From Candidatus Arcticimaribacter sp. (lineage in GTDB: Bacteria; Bacteroidota; Bacteroidia; Flavobacteriales; Flavobacteriaceae), in assembly GCA_011526335.1 (NCBI GenBank), contig WTJB01000096.1, forward strand, positions 1 through 7,125: a DNA stretch of 7,125 nt, written 5' to 3'. Below are positions 5,565-7,125 of this stretch, piece by piece (the first letter of the stretch is position 1; each line of letters starts with the position of its first letter). The position numbers and the translations under genes are program-made. The notes beneath the pieces were generated by a model. That model was not told the origin of the DNA, did no database searches, and saw only the letters and a program-made list of their open reading frames with translations.

Positions 5565-7125
5565 ATTCCCATCAATAATAAACAGAAAAAATACGCGTCA
5601 ATTTTTGCTTTAATTCTCCTGATTGTTTTGGGGTTAGGGGTTGTTTTTTTTCAAACTTCTGGGGTGCAAACCCGTATTGCCAAAACACTAACCCAGCGCT
5701 TGGGTACGGTGTATCAAACGGATGTCTCTATTGGTCGGGCATCTATTGATCTGTTTGGTCATTTAAAATTTTATGATTTCTTGATCCGTGATCATCAAAA
5801 GGACACCTTGTTTTTTGGGAAAGAGTTGACGACCGAATTGACCTCCATTGACAATTTTTTAAATCGAAAATATTCTTTTGAAAGCGTCGAAATAAAGGGG
5901 CCCTATTTAAAAGAAAAGTTTTATGATGGGGAGTCGCAAAGTAACCTGGTTCAGTTTGTCGAAAAAATAAAAGCTACACAGCCCCCTTCAAAGAAAGCAT
6001 TTACGCTTTTATTACAATCCCTAAACATAAAGGAGGGAATCTACACCCGTTTTCGAAAAGATAGTCTTGTAAAATACAAAGCAGACGTATCGCTAAAGAA
6101 CATAAGCTATAAGGAAGATACTTTTCGTTTTTCTTTACAACAGCTTCAAGGAGATCTTCCAATTGTTGATCGTGTGAATGCTTTTTCGACCGATTTTCAA
6201 AAAAAGGGCGATAGTATACAGTTATCGGGCCTGCATTTTGAAAGTAATAAATTAAAAACGGTCGGAACGGCCAATCTATACCTACCTTTAAAGGAGGGGA
6301 AAATAAATTTTGAAGGTGCTTATTTTGATCTTCAGTGCGAGGAACTTAAAAGCCATACGGCTCATTTTTCGTCCTTGGCGGGTGCTTTTCCAAAAACAGA
6401 CTTTATCGTAAAAAATCTTTCGCTCTCTGGACCTTTAGAACGATTGGAAGGTGTATTGCAGCTCCAATTGGGACAAAAAATTAAAGTGATGACTGCTTTT
6501 GAGGGACAATTCCAAAACAGAGCAGATTTTACTTTTCAAACCAAAGCATTTCAACTCCACTGGGAAAAGCAGGGTTTAAATACTTTTTTATCAGCAGATC
6601 AACAAGATCAATTGCCTGTAGCCTTACCTGAAAAAGGAAAGATAGAAGCTGCTTTAGAAATTTCTCCCCAGCGTTATGCTGCGCTCCTTCAGCTCAATTC
6701 GAAATGGGGAAATATAGAGGGTAATGTCACAGCAGAAAAAGAAACCCAGTCAGGGTCTTGGCAGGGCAATATGCAAACTGAATGGAAAGATGTTGCTTTG
6801 TCTTTCCTAAAATCGGGGAAAAGAATAACACAATTCAATGCTACCCTTGATGCTAGTTTTAAGAAAGAAAAAGCCATCCCCCTTGCGTTAAGCTGGGATT
6901 TTTACGTAGAAAATCTACAATGGAATTCCCGTAATATTGTTGCCATCAGCTCTTCGGGTAACAAGAAAGGAGAAGAATTTCAAGGCGATTTTTTTGTTAA
7001 CGACCCCAGTGTAGAAGCAAATTTTAACTGGTCTTATTCCCCCTCGGTTACTTCTAAGGTAAAAGGAGAAATAAAATCTCTTGATCTTTCGCAATGGTCT
7101 ATTGCTTCAAAAACTGCAAAGGCAC
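5565..7125 (+). CDS. tamB: TamB-like translocation/assembly module protein, N-terminal part (3' end cut by window)
   Basis: This is the N-terminal 520 codons of a large envelope protein resembling the TamB (AsmA-like/DUF490) proteins of flavobacteria. Such proteins are anchored in the inner membrane and span the periplasm as a long beta-rich groove, helping outer-membrane protein assembly or lipid transport. Counting from the ATT at 5565 as residue 1, there is a basic N terminus (KQKKY, 6-10), one membrane segment (about 12-29, ending VVFFQTSGVQ), then the family-typical block DVSIGRASIDLFGHLKFYDF and DTLFF (about residues 54-84), followed by repeating beta-strand segments. I translated the frame codon by codon: it is open from 5562 (after a TAA at 5559-5561) to the window edge. 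No ATG, GTG or TTG occurs before the membrane segment; the first in-frame TTG is at 5628, inside it. The start is therefore set at ATT 5565; ATC 5571 is equally possible. The C-terminal DUF490 region lies outside the window. It is divergent from tsaD. Confidence 0.85.
   Translation, partial: MPINNKQKKYASIFALILLIVLGLGVVFFQTSGVQTRIAKTLTQRLGTVYQTDVSIGRASIDLFGHLKFYDFLIRDHQKDTLFFGKELTTELTSIDNFLNRKYSFESVEIKGPYLKEKFYDGESQSNLVQFVEKIKATQPPSKKAFTLLLQSLNIKEGIYTRFRKDSLVKYKADVSLKNISYKEDTFRFSLQQLQGDLPIVDRVNAFSTDFQKKGDSIQLSGLHFESNKLKTVGTANLYLPLKEGKINFEGAYFDLQCEELKSHTAHFSSLAGAFPKTDFIVKNLSLSGPLERLEGVLQLQLGQKIKVMTAFEGQFQNRADFTFQTKAFQLHWEKQGLNTFLSADQQDQLPVALPEKGKIEAALEISPQRYAALLQLNSKWGNIEGNVTAEKETQSGSWQGNMQTEWKDVALSFLKSGKRITQFNATLDASFKKEKAIPLALSWDFYVENLQWNSRNIVAISSSGNKKGEEFQGDFFVNDPSVEANFNWSYSPSVTSKVKGEIKSLDLSQWSIASKTAKA

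Noticed and set aside
5644..5651. Run of eight T in the tamB membrane-segment codons, considered as a slippage site that might restore a canonical start from another frame.
   Set aside because: Both other frames were read upstream: one has TTG at 5605 but meets TAA at 5611, and the other has no ATG, GTG or TTG before a TAA at 5579. Slippage here would not supply a start.
6689..6877. Small open frame on the - strand inside tamB.
   Set aside because: It lies entirely opposite a continuous, family-consistent TamB frame and has no recognisable motif.

Overview
The window looks like a piece of chromosome from a member of the Flavobacteriaceae or a close Bacteroidota relative. The evidence is moderate-to-low GC, A/T-rich leaders without clear Shine-Dalgarno sequences, a TAnnTTTG-type promoter box, and proteins that resemble flavobacterial families throughout (DUF4442 protein, NMO, exported M20 peptidase, AI-2E permease, RsmE, TsaD, TamB). 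No lineage search could be run, so this rests on recognition alone.

Layout. Positions 1-1399 (+ strand) hold a two-gene unit: the 3' part of a DUF4442 hotdog-fold protein, then 2 bases later a nitronate monooxygenase-family flavoprotein. Positions 1400-5531 (- strand) hold four tightly packed genes, read right to left: tsaD (tRNA t6A modification), rsmE (16S rRNA m3U1498 methylation), an AI-2E/PerM-family permease, and an exported M20-family zinc peptidase. The gaps between them are 2, 31 and 1 bases, so they are very probably one operon. The two units converge with no intergenic base between their stop codons. From about 5565 to the right edge (+ strand), divergent from tsaD, lies the 5' part of a tamB-like gene for an inner-membrane-anchored outer-membrane assembly protein; it runs off the window.

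How the genes relate. TsaD and RsmE both act on the translation apparatus. The permease and the peptidase are envelope or secreted functions that share the transcription unit but have no evident biochemical link to it. TamB is a separate divergent unit, with only about 33-39 bases between the two start codons.

There is no stretch over 300 bases without a gene. I see no RNA gene, mobile element, CRISPR array or recent insertion. I found no convincing undescribed system. The most unusual point is that the tamB reading frame has no ATG, GTG or TTG where its N terminus should start, which suggests an ATT or ATC start codon or a local sequence error or mutation.
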